Shown here: one piece after another, positions 7,165 through 15,531 of the stretch
Position numbering within the stretch: the stretch's first letter is position 1
How the letters are laid out: every line of letters begins with the position of its first letter
Assembly (NCBI GenBank): GCA_910587765.1
Contig: CAJUNR010000014.1
Span: 12,892-43,151 of the forward strand
DNA from: an uncultured Lachnospiraceae bacterium
GTDB lineage: Bacteria; Bacillota; Clostridia; Lachnospirales; Lachnospiraceae
DNA: 30,260 bases
Direction: 5' to 3'
Translations under genes and position numbers: made by a program
The notes under the pieces: generated by a model
What the model was told of the DNA's origin: nothing
Databases searched by the model: none
The model's input: the letters and a program-made list of their open reading frames with translations, nothing else

Positions 7165-7902
7165 ATGAAAATCATTCAGGCAAAAGATTATGACGACATG
7201 AGCCGCAGGGCGGCGGACATGATTTCCGCACAGGTGATTCTGAAACCGGACTGCGTGCTGGGGCTGGCGACCGGTTCCTCGCCGATCGGAACGTATCGGC
7301 GGCTGGTGGAGCGGTACGAGAACGGCGATCTGGATTTCGGCGATGTGACGACGGTGAATCTGGACGAGTACCGGGGGCTGCCGCGGGAGAACGAGCAGAG
7401 CTATTACTATTTTATGCACAGTCATCTGTTCGATTATGTGAACATCAATCCGGAGCGGACGTTCCTTCCGGACGGCATGAACGAGGATCCGCAGCAGGAG
7501 TGCGCGAGGTACGAGGAAGTGATCCGCGCGGCCGGCGGCGTGGATCTGCAGCTTCTCGGTCTGGGACACAACGGTCATATCGGGTTCAATGAGCCGGGAG
7601 AGTTCTTTGAAAAGGGAACCCACTGCGTCAATCTGCAGCCCAGCACGATTGAGGCGAACAAACGTTTCTTCGCTTCCGCGGACGAGGTGCCGAAGCAGGC
7701 GTACAGCATGGGAATCCGCAACATTATGGCGGCGAAGAAAATTCTGGTGGTCGTCAGCGGCGCGGACAAGGCGGAGGCAGTGAAAAATGCGTTCTTCGGT
7801 CCGGTGACGCCGAAAGTGCCGGGTTCCATCCTGCAGCTGCATCCGGACGTGACGGTGGTGGCCGATGAAGCCGCTCTGTCCGGCTGTACGCTTCCGGAAT
7901 AA
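7165..7902 (+). CDS. nagB: Glucosamine-6-phosphate deaminase
   Basis: NagB converts glucosamine-6-phosphate to fructose-6-phosphate and ammonia, the last step of amino-sugar catabolism. The 245-residue protein shows the phosphosugar-binding loop ATGSSPIGTY, TVNLDEYRG with the catalytic Asp near 67, and LLGLGHNGHIGFNEPG with the catalytic His/Glu. ATG 7165 has AGGAGG (7150-7155) nine bases upstream and gives family length; an upstream in-frame ATG at 7111 adds a non-conserved extension and lacks a site. nagA follows 18 bp later, so the pair is an operon. Confidence 0.95.
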   Translation: MKIIQAKDYDDMSRRAADMISAQVILKPDCVLGLATGSSPIGTYRRLVERYENGDLDFGDVTTVNLDEYRGLPRENEQSYYYFMHSHLFDYVNINPERTFLPDGMNEDPQQECARYEEVIRAAGGVDLQLLGLGHNGHIGFNEPGEFFEKGTHCVNLQPSTIEANKRFFASADEVPKQAYSMGIRNIMAAKKILVVVSGADKAEAVKNAFFGPVTPKVPGSILQLHPDVTVVADEAALSGCTLPE

Positions 7903-7920
7903 ACGGGGAAGGTACGGAAT

Positions 7921-9036
7921 ATGAAGATTATCAACGCGAAAGTCTACACGGAAGAAGGCGTTTTTGCGGAACAGGACGTCTGTACGGATCAGGAGCGGAT
8001 CGCGGAGCGCAGCACGGACGACACGGTCATCGACGGGGCCGGCTGTTACCTGATTCCGGGGCTTACGGATCTCCATTTTCACGGGTGTGTGGGCCGGGAT
8101 TTCTGTGACGGGAGCCATGGGTCGATCGAAGCGATGGCGGTCTATGAAGCTTCCCAGGGGATCACGACTATTGTTCCCGCCACCATGACGCTTGGCAGGG
8201 ACACTCTGAGAGAGATCTGCGCGGCGGCCGCCTCTTATCCGAATGAAAAAGGCGCCGTTCTCTGCGGAATCAACATGGAAGGTCCGTTCATTTCCCTGGC
8301 GAAGAAAGGGGCGCAGAACGCAGCTTACGTTCATCGCCCGGACGCGGAGATGTTTCGGGAGCTGAATGCCGCTTCGGGCAATCTGGTGAAGCTTCTCGCC
8401 ATCGCTCCGGAAGAGCCGGGGGCGATGGAGTGTATTGAACAGCTGAAAGAGGAGGTGGTCCTGTCGGTAGCGCACACGGCTGCGGACTACGGGACGGCTG
8501 CCGAAGCTTTCCGGAAAGGGGTTCATCACGTAACCCATCTCTACAACGCCATGTCCGGCCTTTCCCACCGCTCTCCCGGAGTCGTGGGAGCGGCCGCGGA
8601 CGATCCGCGCGTGGAAGCGGAGCTGATCTGCGACGGGATTCACGTTCACCCGGTCACTGTCCGCCAGACGTTCCGGATGTTCGGCGACGAACGCATTATT
8701 CTGATCAGCGATTCCATGGAGGCTGCCGGCATGCCGGACGGCGAATATGCTCTGGGCGGCCAGAAAGTGATTAAGAAGGGCAGTCTTGCGACCCTCGAGG
8801 ACGGCACCATCGCCGGTTCGGTCACCAATCTGATGGACTGCCTGCGCACCGCGGTTCAGAAGATGCAGATTCCGCTGGAGAGCGCGGTCCGCTGCGCCGC
8901 CGTCAATTCTGCGAAAACCGTTGGCATCTACGATCAGTACGGCAGCGTCACCCCGGGAAAGGTCGCCAATCTGGTATTGCTGAGCCAGGAGGATCTGAGT
9001 ACGGTACAGGTGATTTTGAAAGGAAAATGTATCTGA
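7921..9036 (+). CDS. nagA: N-acetylglucosamine-6-phosphate deacetylase
   Basis: NagA removes the acetyl group from GlcNAc-6-phosphate to feed NagB. The 371-residue amidohydrolase shows the DLHFHG motif (His52, His54), NMEGPFIS with the metal-binding Glu, SVAHTAAD, THLYNAMSGLSHRSPG and the catalytic Asp in ISDSMEAAGMPDG. Together with nagB it recycles peptidoglycan or host glycan amino sugars. No dedicated regulator (NagR type) is in the window. A terminator follows at 9073-9114. Confidence 0.95.
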   Translation: MKIINAKVYTEEGVFAEQDVCTDQERIAERSTDDTVIDGAGCYLIPGLTDLHFHGCVGRDFCDGSHGSIEAMAVYEASQGITTIVPATMTLGRDTLREICAAAASYPNEKGAVLCGINMEGPFISLAKKGAQNAAYVHRPDAEMFRELNAASGNLVKLLAIAPEEPGAMECIEQLKEEVVLSVAHTAADYGTAAEAFRKGVHHVTHLYNAMSGLSHRSPGVVGAAADDPRVEAELICDGIHVHPVTVRQTFRMFGDERIILISDSMEAAGMPDGEYALGGQKVIKKGSLATLEDGTIAGSVTNLMDCLRTAVQKMQIPLESAVRCAAVNSAKTVGIYDQYGSVTPGKVANLVLLSQEDLSTVQVILKGKCI

Positions 9037-9072
9037 AAGGTCTGCACAGGAAGAGCGGACAGATTTGATACT

Positions 9073-9114
9073 GCGCAGAGCGCCCGGCCGTTTCCGGGGC
9101 CCTGCGCTTTTTTT
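9073..9114 (+). terminator. Intrinsic terminator after nagA
   Basis: GCGCAG (9073-9078) pairs with CTGCGC (9102-9107) around an inner GC-rich stem with CCGTTTCCGG, followed by seven Ts (9108-9114). Confidence 0.85.
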
Positions 9115-9116
9115 AT

Positions 9117-9202
9117 GCACGCGGGCGTCCAGATGAAATAGGTCAGCAAGCTGACGGACGCCCGGTGCGCGAGTAGGGAAGATGAATCGCCCCTACTCGA
9201 TG
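9117..9202. other. Two stem-loops in the nagA/prs convergent gap
   Basis: GGGCGTCC near 9125 pairs with GGACGCCC near 9160, enclosing an inner GTCAGC-AA-GCTGAC hairpin. A second hairpin pairs CGAGTAGGG with CCCTACTCG around 9170-9200, beside the prs stop. Neither has a convincing T-run on the prs strand, so their role as a prs terminator is uncertain. Confidence 0.5.
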
Positions 9203-9205
9203 GAT

Positions 9206-10381
9206 TCAGTAAGACTGTTCGATCCGTTCCAGCAGCCCGTGGATCCGCTCCGTCGGATCGTTTACATGCTCCGTGGACACGTCGTGGTTGATGCAGTCAA
9301 TGATGGCAGCCAGAAATTTGGTCATGTTGGCTTCCACATAGTAGGGTTTGGCCAGCAGGCTGGGCGACCGGTAGTTCAGATTGGTCGTGACCACGCGGCT
9401 GATGTACCCCTGTTCGTAGTATTCGTCAAATTTGTCCAGCCCGTCTGTAAAAAGTCCGAATGTGGCGCAGACAAATACCCGTTTTGCCCCCCGTTCCCGA
9501 ATCTGTCTTGCCACGTCGAGCATACTTTCTCCGGAAGAAATCATGTCGTCGATAATGATCACGTCCTTGCCGGACAGGGCGTCTCCCAGAAATTCATGGG
9601 CTACGATTGGATTCTTGCCCCTGACGACGACCGAATAATCCCTGCGTTTATAAAACATGCCCATATCCACGCCGAGGACGCCGGCGAAGTAGACGGCGCG
9701 TTCCATGGCGCCTTCATCCGGGCTGATGACCATCAGATGCTCCTTGTCGATCTTCAAATCCGGTTCCGCCTTCAGAAGTCCTTTGATAAACTGATAAGGC
9801 GGATTGAAACTGTCGAAGCCGTAGAGCGGCACCGCATTGCAGACCCGCGGGTCGTGGGCGTCGAAAGTGATGATGTTGGTGACGCCCATATCCACCAGCT
9901 CCTGCAGGGCAAAGGCACAGTCCAGCGACTCCCGCTGGCTCCTTTTATGCTGACGGCCTTCATAGAGAAACGGCATGATCACATTAATCCGGTGCGCCTT
10001 TCCGTTCGTCGCCGAGATGATCCGTTTCAGATCCTGATAATGGTCGTCTGGCGACATATAGTTTTTGTGGCCGCAGACCGTATAAGACAGGCTGTGGTTC
10101 AGGACATCCGCCATGATAAAGAGATCGACGCCGCGGACCGAATCGTACAGGATTCCCTTGGCTTCTCCGGTTCCAAAGCGCGGGCAGGCGCTGCGGATGA
10201 TGTAGGAATCCTCGTGATAGCCCTGAAAATCCGGAGTGCCCTGAAGCTTCTGATTGGTCGATTCACGAAAACGGACCAGATAGTCGTCCACCCCGCGGGC
10301 CAGATCGAGACAGCCTTCCAGGGCCGCAATCTTCAGCGGTGCGATGGGGAGGACATTTTCATAGGAAATAATATCAGACAT
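9206..10381 (-). CDS. prs: Ribose-phosphate pyrophosphokinase (PRPP synthetase), long form
   Basis: PRPP synthetase transfers pyrophosphate from ATP to ribose-5-phosphate, feeding nucleotide, His and Trp synthesis. The PRPP-binding signature VIIIDDMISSGES lies at 274-286, KRR at 245-247 and DAHDP at 174-178; the ATP loop reads GRQHKRSQRE instead of the usual ARQDRK form. At 391 residues it is about 75 longer than the standard enzyme of about 315, with a longer N-terminal region and C-terminal tail. It is transcribed alone, convergent to nagB-nagA and divergent from the radical SAM operon. The start has AGGAGG on the minus strand at about 10386-10391. Confidence 0.88.
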   Translation of the reverse strand: MSDIISYENVLPIAPLKIAALEGCLDLARGVDDYLVRFRESTNQKLQGTPDFQGYHEDSYIIRSACPRFGTGEAKGILYDSVRGVDLFIMADVLNHSLSYTVCGHKNYMSPDDHYQDLKRIISATNGKAHRINVIMPFLYEGRQHKRSQRESLDCAFALQELVDMGVTNIITFDAHDPRVCNAVPLYGFDSFNPPYQFIKGLLKAEPDLKIDKEHLMVISPDEGAMERAVYFAGVLGVDMGMFYKRRDYSVVVRGKNPIVAHEFLGDALSGKDVIIIDDMISSGESMLDVARQIRERGAKRVFVCATFGLFTDGLDKFDEYYEQGYISRVVTTNLNYRSPSLLAKPYYVEANMTKFLAAIIDCINHDVSTEHVNDPTERIHGLLERIEQSY

Positions 10382-10423
10382 ATAACCCTCCTGTCTTTTG
10401 TGTGTGATCGTTCATCTATATAA

Positions 10424-10453
10424 TTTATATCATTTTTCTATGCAGAGAGTCAA
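10424..10453 (-). promoter_or_regulatory. Putative SigA promoter for prs
   Basis: On the minus strand TTGACT (10448-10453) and TATAAA (10424-10429) are 18 bp apart, about 45 bp before the prs start codon. Confidence 0.6.
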
Positions 10454-10483
10454 CCCGCAGGACAGAAATTATGGCATCAAGGC

Positions 10484-10512
10484 TTTACACCTCTGCGGAT
10501 CTTTAGTATAGT
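10484..10512 (+). promoter_or_regulatory. Putative SigA promoter for the DUF512-der-plsY-gpsA operon
   Basis: TTTACA (10484-10489) and TATAGT (10507-10512) are separated by 17 bp and lie about 30 bp before the first start codon. It is divergent from the prs promoter. Confidence 0.65.
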
Positions 10513-10543
10513 AAGGAAAAAAGAAGAACGGGGAGCAGCAGAT

Positions 10544-11845
10544 ATGGAACATGTGATACGCGCGGTTGTTCCCGGAAGCATCGCGCAGGAACTGGAGATT
10601 GAAGCGGGAGATGTGCTCCTGTCGGTCAACGGACAGACGCCGGAGGACGTGTTTGATTACCGCTATCTGATGAATGAGGAGGAGGTCCTGGTTCTGATCC
10701 GCAAGCCGGACGGAGAAGAATGGGAACTGGAAATTGAGAAAGAATATGAAGAAGACCTCGGGCTGGAGTTTGAGAACGGCCTGATGGACGCCTACCGTTC
10801 CTGCCGGAACAAATGCATCTTCTGTTTTATCGATCAGCTTCCGGCGGGGATGCGGGATACGCTCTATTTTAAGGACGATGACTCCCGGCTGTCGTTTTTG
10901 CAGGGAAATTATCTGACTCTGACCAATATGAACAATGCGGATCTGGAGCGCATCATATATTATAAACTTTCTCCGGTCAATATCTCTTTTCAGACAACGA
11001 ATCCCGAACTTCGCTGCCGGATGCTGAATAACCGTTTTGCCGGAGATATTCTTGAGAAGGCGAAAAAACTTAAAGATGCGGGGATCGTGATGAACGGGCA
11101 GATTGTTCTGTGCAGGGGCGTCAACGACGGGGAGGAGCTGGAGCGCTCCATCCGTGATCTGAGCACGTTCCTTCCGCAATTGCAGAGCGTGTCGGTGGTG
11201 CCGGTGGGGCTGACCCGTTACCGGGAGGGTCTGTACCCGCTCGCGCCTTTTACAAAGGAAGATGCCGGTCAGGTTCTCGCCTGTATCCACAGATGGCAGA
11301 AGCAGCTTTACGAGCGCTACGGGACCCATTTTATCCATGCGGGGGACGAGTGGTACATTCTGGCAGGGCAGCCCATGCCGGAGGAGGATACGTATGACGG
11401 CTATCTGCAGTTGGAAAACGGAGTGGGCATGGTGCGGCTTCTGGAGGAGGAGGTTCTTCTGGCGCTGAGGGAACATTCCGGGGACGATCGGCGCCGGGCG
11501 GTGTCCATCGCCACCGGGGAGCTGGCGGCGCCGTATCTTCGCAGGCATGCAGAGCGTATCCGGGAGAAATACCCGAATATCCGCGTGACGGTGTTCCCGG
11601 TCAAAAACGAGTTCTTTGGCGAGCGGATCACGGTGGCGGGACTGATCACGGGGCGGGACCTGATCCGGCAGCTTTCCGGGCAGGGTCTGGGGGAGCGTCT
11701 TCTGCTCAGCACGCATATGCTCAAAAGCGGCGAGCCGGTCTTTCTGGATGACGTCACTGTGGAAGAAGTGGAAAAAGCTTTACAAATCAGAGTATCCATA
11801 GTAGAATCAAGCGGAAATGATCTGGTGGAAAAAATAACCGGGTGA
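10544..11845 (+). CDS. Radical SAM protein with PDZ and DUF512 domains
   Basis: This 433-residue protein starts with a PDZ-like domain (about 1-65, IRAVVPGSIAQELEIEAGDVLLSVNG). It continues with a radical SAM core whose cluster-binding cysteines are Cys87, Cys91 and Cys94 (CRNKCIFC), and ends with a DUF512-type region. The family (often called TIGR03279) is widespread in Firmicutes and cyanobacteria, and its substrate is not known to me. It sits directly upstream of der, as in many Clostridia, 16 bp apart. Start ATG 10544 follows GGGGAGCAG. The membrane-free, PDZ-bearing architecture suggests binding to a protein C-terminus, which is inference only. Confidence 0.88.
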   Translation: MEHVIRAVVPGSIAQELEIEAGDVLLSVNGQTPEDVFDYRYLMNEEEVLVLIRKPDGEEWELEIEKEYEEDLGLEFENGLMDAYRSCRNKCIFCFIDQLPAGMRDTLYFKDDDSRLSFLQGNYLTLTNMNNADLERIIYYKLSPVNISFQTTNPELRCRMLNNRFAGDILEKAKKLKDAGIVMNGQIVLCRGVNDGEELERSIRDLSTFLPQLQSVSVVPVGLTRYREGLYPLAPFTKEDAGQVLACIHRWQKQLYERYGTHFIHAGDEWYILAGQPMPEEDTYDGYLQLENGVGMVRLLEEEVLLALREHSGDDRRRAVSIATGELAAPYLRRHAERIREKYPNIRVTVFPVKNEFFGERITVAGLITGRDLIRQLSGQGLGERLLLSTHMLKSGEPVFLDDVTVEEVEKALQIRVSIVESSGNDLVEKITG

Positions 11846-11861
11846 TGACAGGAGGCAGATT

Positions 11862-13187
11862 ATGAGCAAACCGATTGTGGCCATTGTGGGGCGTCCCAAT
11901 GTAGGCAAGTCCACCCTTTTCAATGCCCTGGCGGGAGAGAACATCTCCATCGTAAAAGACACGCCGGGAGTGACCAGGGACCGGATCTACGCGGACGTCA
12001 CATGGCTGAACCATCATTTTACCATGATAGATACCGGAGGAATTGAACCGGACAGCAGCGACATTATTCTGTCGCAGATGAGGGAGCAGGCGCAGATCGC
12101 CATTGATACGGCGGACGTGATCCTGTTTCTGACGGATGTGCGGCAGGGACTTCAGGATGCGGATTCCAAGGTGGCGGATATGCTGAGGCGTTCGCACAAG
12201 CCGGTGATTCTGGTGGTGAACAAAGTCGACAGTTTCGAGAAATTCATGGCGGATGTGTATGAGTTCTACAACCTGGGGATCGGGGATCCGCTTCCGGTGT
12301 CCGCGGCTTCCCGGCTGGGAATCGGGGATATGCTGGACGCGGTGGTCGCCCACTTCCCGGAACACGCGGGAGGAGAGGAGGAGGACGATCGTCCGCGGAT
12401 TGCCATCGTGGGCAAGCCGAATGTGGGGAAGTCTTCCATCATCAATAAGCTGACCGGCAAAAACCGGGTGATCGTATCCGATATCGCGGGCACGACCAGA
12501 GACGCCATTGATACGGATATCCGGTATAACGGAAAAGACTATGTGTTCATTGATACGGCGGGGCTGCGCCGGAAGAGCAGGATCAAGGAAGATCTGGAGC
12601 GGTACAGCATTATCCGCACCGTGACGGCCGTAGAACGGGCGGACGTGGTGGTGGTCGTCATTGACGCCGTAGAAGGCGTCACCGAGCAGGACGCAAAGAT
12701 CGCCGGCATCGCTCATGAGCGGGGCAGAGGCGTGATCATCGCGGTCAACAAGTGGGATGCTGTCGAGAAGAATGACAAAACCATCTATGAATTTACGCGC
12801 AGAGTGCGGGAGGTTCTCTCCTTCATGATGTACGCGGAGATTCTGTTTATCTCCGCCGAGACCGGGCAGCGGCTGCCCAGGCTCTTTGAGACGATTGACA
12901 TGGTGATCGAGAATCAGACGCTGAGGATTCAGACAGGGGTGCTCAATGAGATTATCACGGAGGCGGTCGCCATGCAGCAGCCCCCTTCGGACCGCGGGCG
13001 CAGGCTCAAGATTTTCTATGGGACGCAGGTGTCGGTGAAACCGCCGACCTTTGTAATCTTTGTCAACGACAGGGAACTGATGCATTTTTCCTATACCCGG
13101 TATCTGGAGAACAAGATCCGGGATGCGTTCGGATTCAGGGGAACTTCCCTGAAATTTATCATACGGGAGAGAAAGGAACAGGGATGA
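11862..13187 (+). CDS. der: Ribosome biogenesis GTPase Der (EngA)
   Basis: Der has two tandem GTPase domains: G1 GRPNVGKS at residues 10-17 and GKPNVGKS at about 183-190. Each is followed by DTGG or DTAG and by NKVD or NKWD motifs, and a C-terminal KH-like domain ends the protein. It is required for 50S subunit assembly. At 441 residues it is full length. The ATG follows AGGAGG at about 11851-11856. plsY starts two bases after its stop. Confidence 0.97.
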   Translation: MSKPIVAIVGRPNVGKSTLFNALAGENISIVKDTPGVTRDRIYADVTWLNHHFTMIDTGGIEPDSSDIILSQMREQAQIAIDTADVILFLTDVRQGLQDADSKVADMLRRSHKPVILVVNKVDSFEKFMADVYEFYNLGIGDPLPVSAASRLGIGDMLDAVVAHFPEHAGGEEEDDRPRIAIVGKPNVGKSSIINKLTGKNRVIVSDIAGTTRDAIDTDIRYNGKDYVFIDTAGLRRKSRIKEDLERYSIIRTVTAVERADVVVVVIDAVEGVTEQDAKIAGIAHERGRGVIIAVNKWDAVEKNDKTIYEFTRRVREVLSFMMYAEILFISAETGQRLPRLFETIDMVIENQTLRIQTGVLNEIITEAVAMQQPPSDRGRRLKIFYGTQVSVKPPTFVIFVNDRELMHFSYTRYLENKIRDAFGFRGTSLKFIIRERKEQG

Positions 13188-13188
13188 G

Positions 13189-13839
13189 ATGGAACGGGTA
13201 ATCAGTCTGGCGATCGGCTATCTGTTCGGGATATTTCAGACCGCCTATATCTATGGAAGGCTTAACGGGATCGATATTCGGGAGCATGGCAGCGGCAATG
13301 CCGGGTCGACCAACGCACTCCGGGTACTGGGCAAGAAGGCGGGGGTGATTGTACTTCTGGGGGACGTGGCCAAGACAGTGCTTGCGGTGGCGGCGGTCAA
13401 ATTTCTTTTCCGCCGGCAGGATGCGGACTGGCTACCGCTCCTTGGCATGTACGCGGCGGCGGGAGCGATTCTGGGGCACAATTTCCCGGTGCAGCTTAAA
13501 TTCAAAGGCGGCAAGGGAATCGCCTGTACCGCGGGGCTAGTGCTGACGCTGGGGCCCATCGTGACGGCGCTGGAAGCGTCTACGTTCCTGCTGACCGTCT
13601 TTCTGACCAGGTACGTGTCGCTGGGTTCGATTCTGGTGGTGATCGAGCTGGTGATCAGCCTGGTGGTGCTGGGAGAGCGGGGATATTACGGTATGGATCC
13701 GGCGCATCGGATGGAATTTTATATCGTGTGCGCGGCGCTGTCCGCTATGGCCATCTACCGCCACAGGGCGAACATTGTGCGGCTTTTGCACGGAACGGAA
13801 AGTAAGATTTTTCAAAAGAAGACAGAAACGCAACCCTGA
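13189..13839 (+). CDS. plsY: Acyl-phosphate:glycerol-3-phosphate acyltransferase
   Basis: PlsY is a membrane enzyme that acylates the sn-1 position of glycerol-3-phosphate with acyl-phosphate, the first step of phospholipid synthesis. The 216-residue protein has several hydrophobic segments, the loop EHGSGNAGSTNALRVLG and the conserved HNFPVQLKFKGGKGIA. Its neighbour gpsA makes the glycerol-3-phosphate substrate, so the two genes form a metabolic pair. Start ATG 13189 sits almost on the der stop, which points to coupling. Confidence 0.95.
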   Translation: MERVISLAIGYLFGIFQTAYIYGRLNGIDIREHGSGNAGSTNALRVLGKKAGVIVLLGDVAKTVLAVAAVKFLFRRQDADWLPLLGMYAAAGAILGHNFPVQLKFKGGKGIACTAGLVLTLGPIVTALEASTFLLTVFLTRYVSLGSILVVIELVISLVVLGERGYYGMDPAHRMEFYIVCAALSAMAIYRHRANIVRLLHGTESKIFQKKTETQP

Positions 13840-13853
13840 CAGGAGAGGATATT

Positions 13854-14891
13854 ATGGCGAAAGTGAGTGTGATCGGAGCGGGAAGCTGGGGAATGGCAAT
13901 TGCGAAGGTGCTCGATGTCAACGGGCATGAGGTGATTGTGTGGTCCCACAGGGAAGAGGAGGCCGAAAGGCTTCGTGAGAAAAGGGAGAATGAATCAAAG
14001 CTTCCCGGAGTAAGACTTTCAGAGAGGACACGGTTTACCTCGGAACTGGAGCCGGCAGTGAAGGAGCGGGATCTGCTGATTCTGGCGGTCCCTTCTACGG
14101 CGGTCCGCGGTACGGCGCGGAAGATGGCGCCCTGTGTGAAAGAGGGCGCGGTGATCGTGAATCTGGCCAAAGGAATCGAAGAACGTACCCTGATGATCCT
14201 GACGGATATCATCGAGCAGGAGATTCCAGGAGCGAATGCGGCAGTGCTGTCAGGCCCGAGCCATGCGGAAGAAGTGGGGAAGGGGATTCCTACTACTGTG
14301 GTAGCAGGAGCGAAGGACAGAGCAACCGCAGAGTACATCCAGAATATTTTTATGAACCGGGTATTCCGCGTCTATACCAGTCCGGACATGCTGGGGATTG
14401 AGCTTGGCGGGGCGCTTAAAAACGTGATTGCGCTGGCGGCGGGTGTGGCGGACGGGCTTGGCTGCGGAGACAATACCAAAGCGGCGCTGATTACCAGAGG
14501 GATTGCGGAGATGAGCCGTCTGGGTGTGGCGATGGGCGGGCGGATCGAGACCTTTAACGGTCTGACCGGGATCGGAGATCTGATCGTGACCTGTGCCTCC
14601 GTACACAGCCGGAACCGGAAGGCGGGCTATCTGATCGGACAGGGAAGGACGATGCAGGAAGCCATGGATGAGGTGAAAATGGTAGTGGAAGGTGTGTACT
14701 CCGCCAAAGCCGCCATGGTCCTTGCCGGAAAATACGGTGTGGATATGCCGATTGTAGAGGAAGTGAACCGGGTGCTTTTCGATAATAAACCGGCGAAGGA
14801 AGCGATGGCGGATCTGATGCTCCGCGATAAGAAGATCGAGAATCCGGAACTTCCATGGAAGCAGGACGCTTTACAGGAACCGGTTTCCTGA
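13854..14891 (+). CDS. gpsA: NAD(P)-dependent glycerol-3-phosphate dehydrogenase
   Basis: GpsA reduces dihydroxyacetone phosphate to sn-glycerol-3-phosphate for PlsY. The N-terminal Rossmann loop is GAGSWG (8-13). The conserved SGPSHAEEV, the catalytic-lysine segment LGGALKNVIALAAG and the GLTGIGDLIVTC block are all present. The length of 345 is normal. It follows plsY by 14 bp with AGGAGAGG as ribosome binding site and ends the operon before a strong terminator. It is the last backbone gene before the island. Confidence 0.96.
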   Translation: MAKVSVIGAGSWGMAIAKVLDVNGHEVIVWSHREEEAERLREKRENESKLPGVRLSERTRFTSELEPAVKERDLLILAVPSTAVRGTARKMAPCVKEGAVIVNLAKGIEERTLMILTDIIEQEIPGANAAVLSGPSHAEEVGKGIPTTVVAGAKDRATAEYIQNIFMNRVFRVYTSPDMLGIELGGALKNVIALAAGVADGLGCGDNTKAALITRGIAEMSRLGVAMGGRIETFNGLTGIGDLIVTCASVHSRNRKAGYLIGQGRTMQEAMDEVKMVVEGVYSAKAAMVLAGKYGVDMPIVEEVNRVLFDNKPAKEAMADLMLRDKKIENPELPWKQDALQEPVS

Positions 14892-14934
14892 CGGCGCTTT
14901 TGGCCGGCGGAAAAGAATAAATGTGAGTTTACAG

Positions 14935-14967
14935 GGCTTTATCCGATCAGGGGATAAGGCCTTTTTT
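14935..14967 (+). terminator. Intrinsic terminator after gpsA
   Basis: GGCTTTATCC (14935-14944) pairs with GGATAAGGCC (14952-14961), with one wobble pair, and six Ts follow (14962-14967). Confidence 0.88.
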
Positions 14968-15062
14968 CGGGCGGAAATCTGCTCGCAGCAGGAAATTTCA
15001 CGGAAATGTAAACCGCTTATTTGATACAAAGGGAATGGACAGAATATCGGGGAAACCGCTGA

Positions 15063-15108
15063 AAACAAGGGGTTCCGGCACATTGGGTGTTGCTGGAATC
15101 CCTTGTTT
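15063..15108. other. 18-bp stem-loop in the gpsA-island gap
   Basis: AAACAAGGGGTTCCGGCA (15063-15080) pairs along its whole length with 15091-15108, two of the pairs being G-T, around a 10-base loop. TTTGATTTT follows, so it may act as a weak bidirectional terminator. The gap from 14968 to 15531 contains no gene that I can support. Confidence 0.65.
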
Positions 15109-15157
15109 GATTTTGGAGCTGTGCCAGGACAGCATGGGAATCCGTGCCAGTCGGTGA

Positions 15158-15280
15158 AGGGGCGGTCAAAAGTGACCGCCCCTCAAAGGCGTCTGAACAC
15201 AGTGGTCAGATGGAGTGACCACCCCCGTGGTCATTTTGACCGCTCTGCTTGTCCAATTTGAACACAGTGGTCACTTTGCA
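15158..15280. repeat. Insertion-sequence end-like cluster with GTGGTCA/TGACCAC repeats
   Basis: A perfect 11-bp hairpin (15158-15168 with 15173-15183, GGGGCGGTCA core) is followed by several direct and inverted copies of GTGGTCA. These include GAACACAGTGGTCA twice (15195-15208 and 15260-15273), GTGGTCATTTTGACCGC and GAGTGACCAC. Multiple short terminal repeats of this kind are typical of IS21-family ends. No transposase gene remains, so this would be a relic or a target site. Confidence 0.45.
15247..15263. repeat. Candidate attL: left copy of the island-flanking direct repeat
   Basis: GCTTGTCCAATTTGAAC recurs at 28227-28243 with one mismatch (GCTTTTCCAATTTGAAC), just after the recombinase operon terminator. 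The pair bounds about 13 kb of cargo. The left copy lies inside the IS-end-like repeat cluster, so an origin from shared IS ends is the alternative. Confidence 0.5.
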
Positions 15281-15345
15281 AAAAACGTGTAGAGATTTGT
15301 CGGAACATGTGTCTTACTGGCTTGCATACCACAATTTGATACAAT

Positions 15346-15369
15346 GCACCCAAGCATGAGTTTGGGTGC
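15346..15369. other. Stem-loop near the left island end
   Basis: GCACCCAA (15346-15353) pairs perfectly with TTGGGTGC (15362-15369) around an 8-base loop, followed by AAATTTT. It could be a terminator insulating the cargo from upstream transcription. Confidence 0.5.
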
Positions 15370-15420
15370 AAATTTTAACGATAGGAATTTATTCTGGAGA
15401 ATATCCCAGTTTCAACTATG

Positions 15421-15483
15421 AAATTTATTAGTGACTCACTAATTTGTTAATATCTTGTATCTCTAAAGTCGGCAGACTATAAT
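15421..15483 (+). promoter_or_regulatory. Promoter and shared operator box before the PPOX gene (site 1)
   Basis: TTGTAT (15455-15460) and TATAAT (15478-15483) are 17 bp apart. Upstream lies a perfect 17-bp palindrome ATTAGTGACTCACTAAT (15427-15443) within an AAATTTATTAGT context. The same context occurs at the same distance (34 bp) from the -35 of hxlR, and a related one before DUF134-NifX. Confidence 0.75.
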
Positions 15484-15531
15484 TTGGTTTAGCAAATCTA
15501 ATTAAGAAATAAAATTCAGGAGGTACTTCTT

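Noticed and set aside
6964..9120. Very long minus-strand open frame (over 700 codons)
   Set aside because: It lies antisense to nagB and nagA, which have clear motifs and ribosome binding sites; its translation is Arg/His-rich with no recognisable domain.
9182..10423. Plus-strand open frame of about 410 codons
   Set aside because: It is antisense to the PRPP synthetase gene, which carries the family signature; the plus-strand product has no known motifs.
11787..13085. Minus-strand open frame of about 430 codons opposite der
   Set aside because: It is a shadow of the two-domain GTPase gene; no start signals and no domain.
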